NCBI RefSeq assembly: GCF_013620795.1
Contig: NZ_LGLW01000001.1
Location: 558,001-622,000 of the forward strand
From: Pseudomonas sp. Q2-TVG4-2
GTDB lineage: Bacteria > Pseudomonadota > Gammaproteobacteria > Pseudomonadales > Pseudomonadaceae
Direction: 5' to 3'
Length of the DNA: 64,000 nt
Part shown: one piece after another, positions 63,669 through 64,000 of the stretch
Layout: each line of letters begins with the position of its first letter
Position numbering within the stretch: position 1 is the first letter of the stretch
The notes under the pieces: model-generated
What the model saw: the letters and a program-made list of their open reading frames with translations, nothing else
Database searches by the model: none
What the model was told of the DNA's origin: nothing
Translations under genes and position numbers: made by a program

Positions 63669-64000
63669 ATGACCGAACTCGCCCTGATCATGGTTAGCGC
63701 CATCCTGGTCAACAATTTCGTGCTGGTGCAGTTTCTCGGTCTGTGTCCGTTCATGGGCGTTTCGAAGAAAATCGAAACCGCCATCGGCCTGTCCTTGGCC
63801 ACGACTTTCGTTCTGACCTTGGCGGCAATGTGCAGCTATATTGTTCAGCAGTACGTATTGCAACCGTTGGATCTCGAGTTTCTTCGCACCATCAGCTTCA
63901 TTCTGGTAATCGCCGTAGTGGTGCAGTTCACGGAGATGGTGGTGAACAAGACCAGCCCCCTGCTCTACCGCGTGCTAGGGATCTTCCTGCCGCTGATCAC
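63669..64000 (+). CDS. rsxA: Electron transport complex subunit RsxA/RnfA (start of gene; cut by window edge)
   Basis: The visible 110 codons begin [20 protein letters not shown] and contain the highly conserved [19 protein letters not shown] and the helix [20 protein letters not shown], diagnostic of RnfA/RsxA, an integral membrane subunit of the Rnf/Rsx complex that moves electrons between ferredoxin-type carriers and NAD. The conserved Cys pattern of this subunit is present. The gene continues beyond the right edge; the other subunits (rsxBCDGE) would follow outside the window. Confidence 0.93.
   Translation, partial: MTELALIMVSAILVNNFVLVQFLGLCPFMGVSKKIETAIGLSLATTFVLTLAAMCSYIVQQYVLQPLDLEFLRTISFILVIAVVVQFTEMVVNKTSPLLYRVLGIFLPLI

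Overview
The window is a high-GC gamma-proteobacterial chromosome segment that fits the Pseudomonas / Stutzerimonas (P. stutzeri-like) group. The evidence is gene order. An algU-mucA-mucB-mucC-mucD-lepA-lepB-rnc-era-recO-pdxJ block lies divergent from nadB, and sdhE-ygfX-ygfZ lies beyond it. A 1,053-residue PutA lacking the N-terminal DNA-binding domain sits beside an AraC-type regulator, a second Lon protease (AsrA-like) and a chagasin-type inhibitor. An argP/argO/sodB cluster is also present. No prophage, insertion sequence, CRISPR array, plasmid-type gene or rRNA operon was seen. The only stable RNA gene recognised is one tRNA-Gly(CCC).

Layout. 0-8.1 kb: a LysR regulator gene (cut by the window edge) diverges from a glyoxylate-to-pyruvate operon (gcl, hyi, glxR, glycerate kinase, pyk), followed by a urea transporter. 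8.1-11.8 kb: small stress-type proteins, pncB, and a decayed flavin monooxygenase gene. 11.8-18.1 kb: a GGDEF protein with a degenerate active-site motif, a coiled-coil membrane protein, argP/argO, sodB and an SDR gene. 18.2-23.9 kb: housekeeping genes dcd, csp, apbC/mrp, metG, a CWC-type protein, rsuA and the tRNA. 24-28.7 kb: exported proteins and a ZnuD-like TonB receptor with a candidate Zur box. 29-37.2 kb: proline catabolism, with two near-identical putP genes, putA and an AraC regulator. 37.3-43.7 kb: lon2/asrA, icp, cmoAB, a LysR gene and a DUF2905 membrane protein with a tandem repeat across its start. 43.7-54.3 kb: a long leftward block (pdxJ to algU) of envelope stress, protein export and RNA processing. 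54.6-64 kb: nadB, ygfX/sdhE, ygfZ, an HDOD protein, DUF4142, ung, an orphan periplasmic binding protein, an enoyl-CoA hydratase, a secreted basic protein and the start of rsxA.

How the genes work together. The first operon encodes condensation of two glyoxylates to tartronate semialdehyde (Gcl), interconversion with hydroxypyruvate (Hyi), reduction to glycerate (GlxR), phosphorylation (glycerate kinase) and conversion toward pyruvate (Pyk; enolase is elsewhere). The adjacent urea transporter suggests a link to ureide catabolism, which yields both glyoxylate and urea. The put region imports proline and oxidises it to glutamate. The alg/muc block is the extracytoplasmic stress sigma factor with its anti-sigma system and periplasmic protease, and a good AlgU-type promoter lies in front of algU.

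Most of the window is conventional. The points most worth a second look are: (i) three copies of an 8-bp repeat at the start of the DUF2905 gene that put its best ATG out of frame; (ii) three mutually pairing 8-nt segments just upstream of the glycerate kinase ribosome-binding site; (iii) a GGDEF protein reading GGNAF with the RxxD inhibitory site retained; (iv) the tandem putP pair with Crc-type CA motifs; (v) the candidate Zur box and His/Asp-rich loop of the TonB receptor. I did not find a clearly new multi-gene defence or mobile system.
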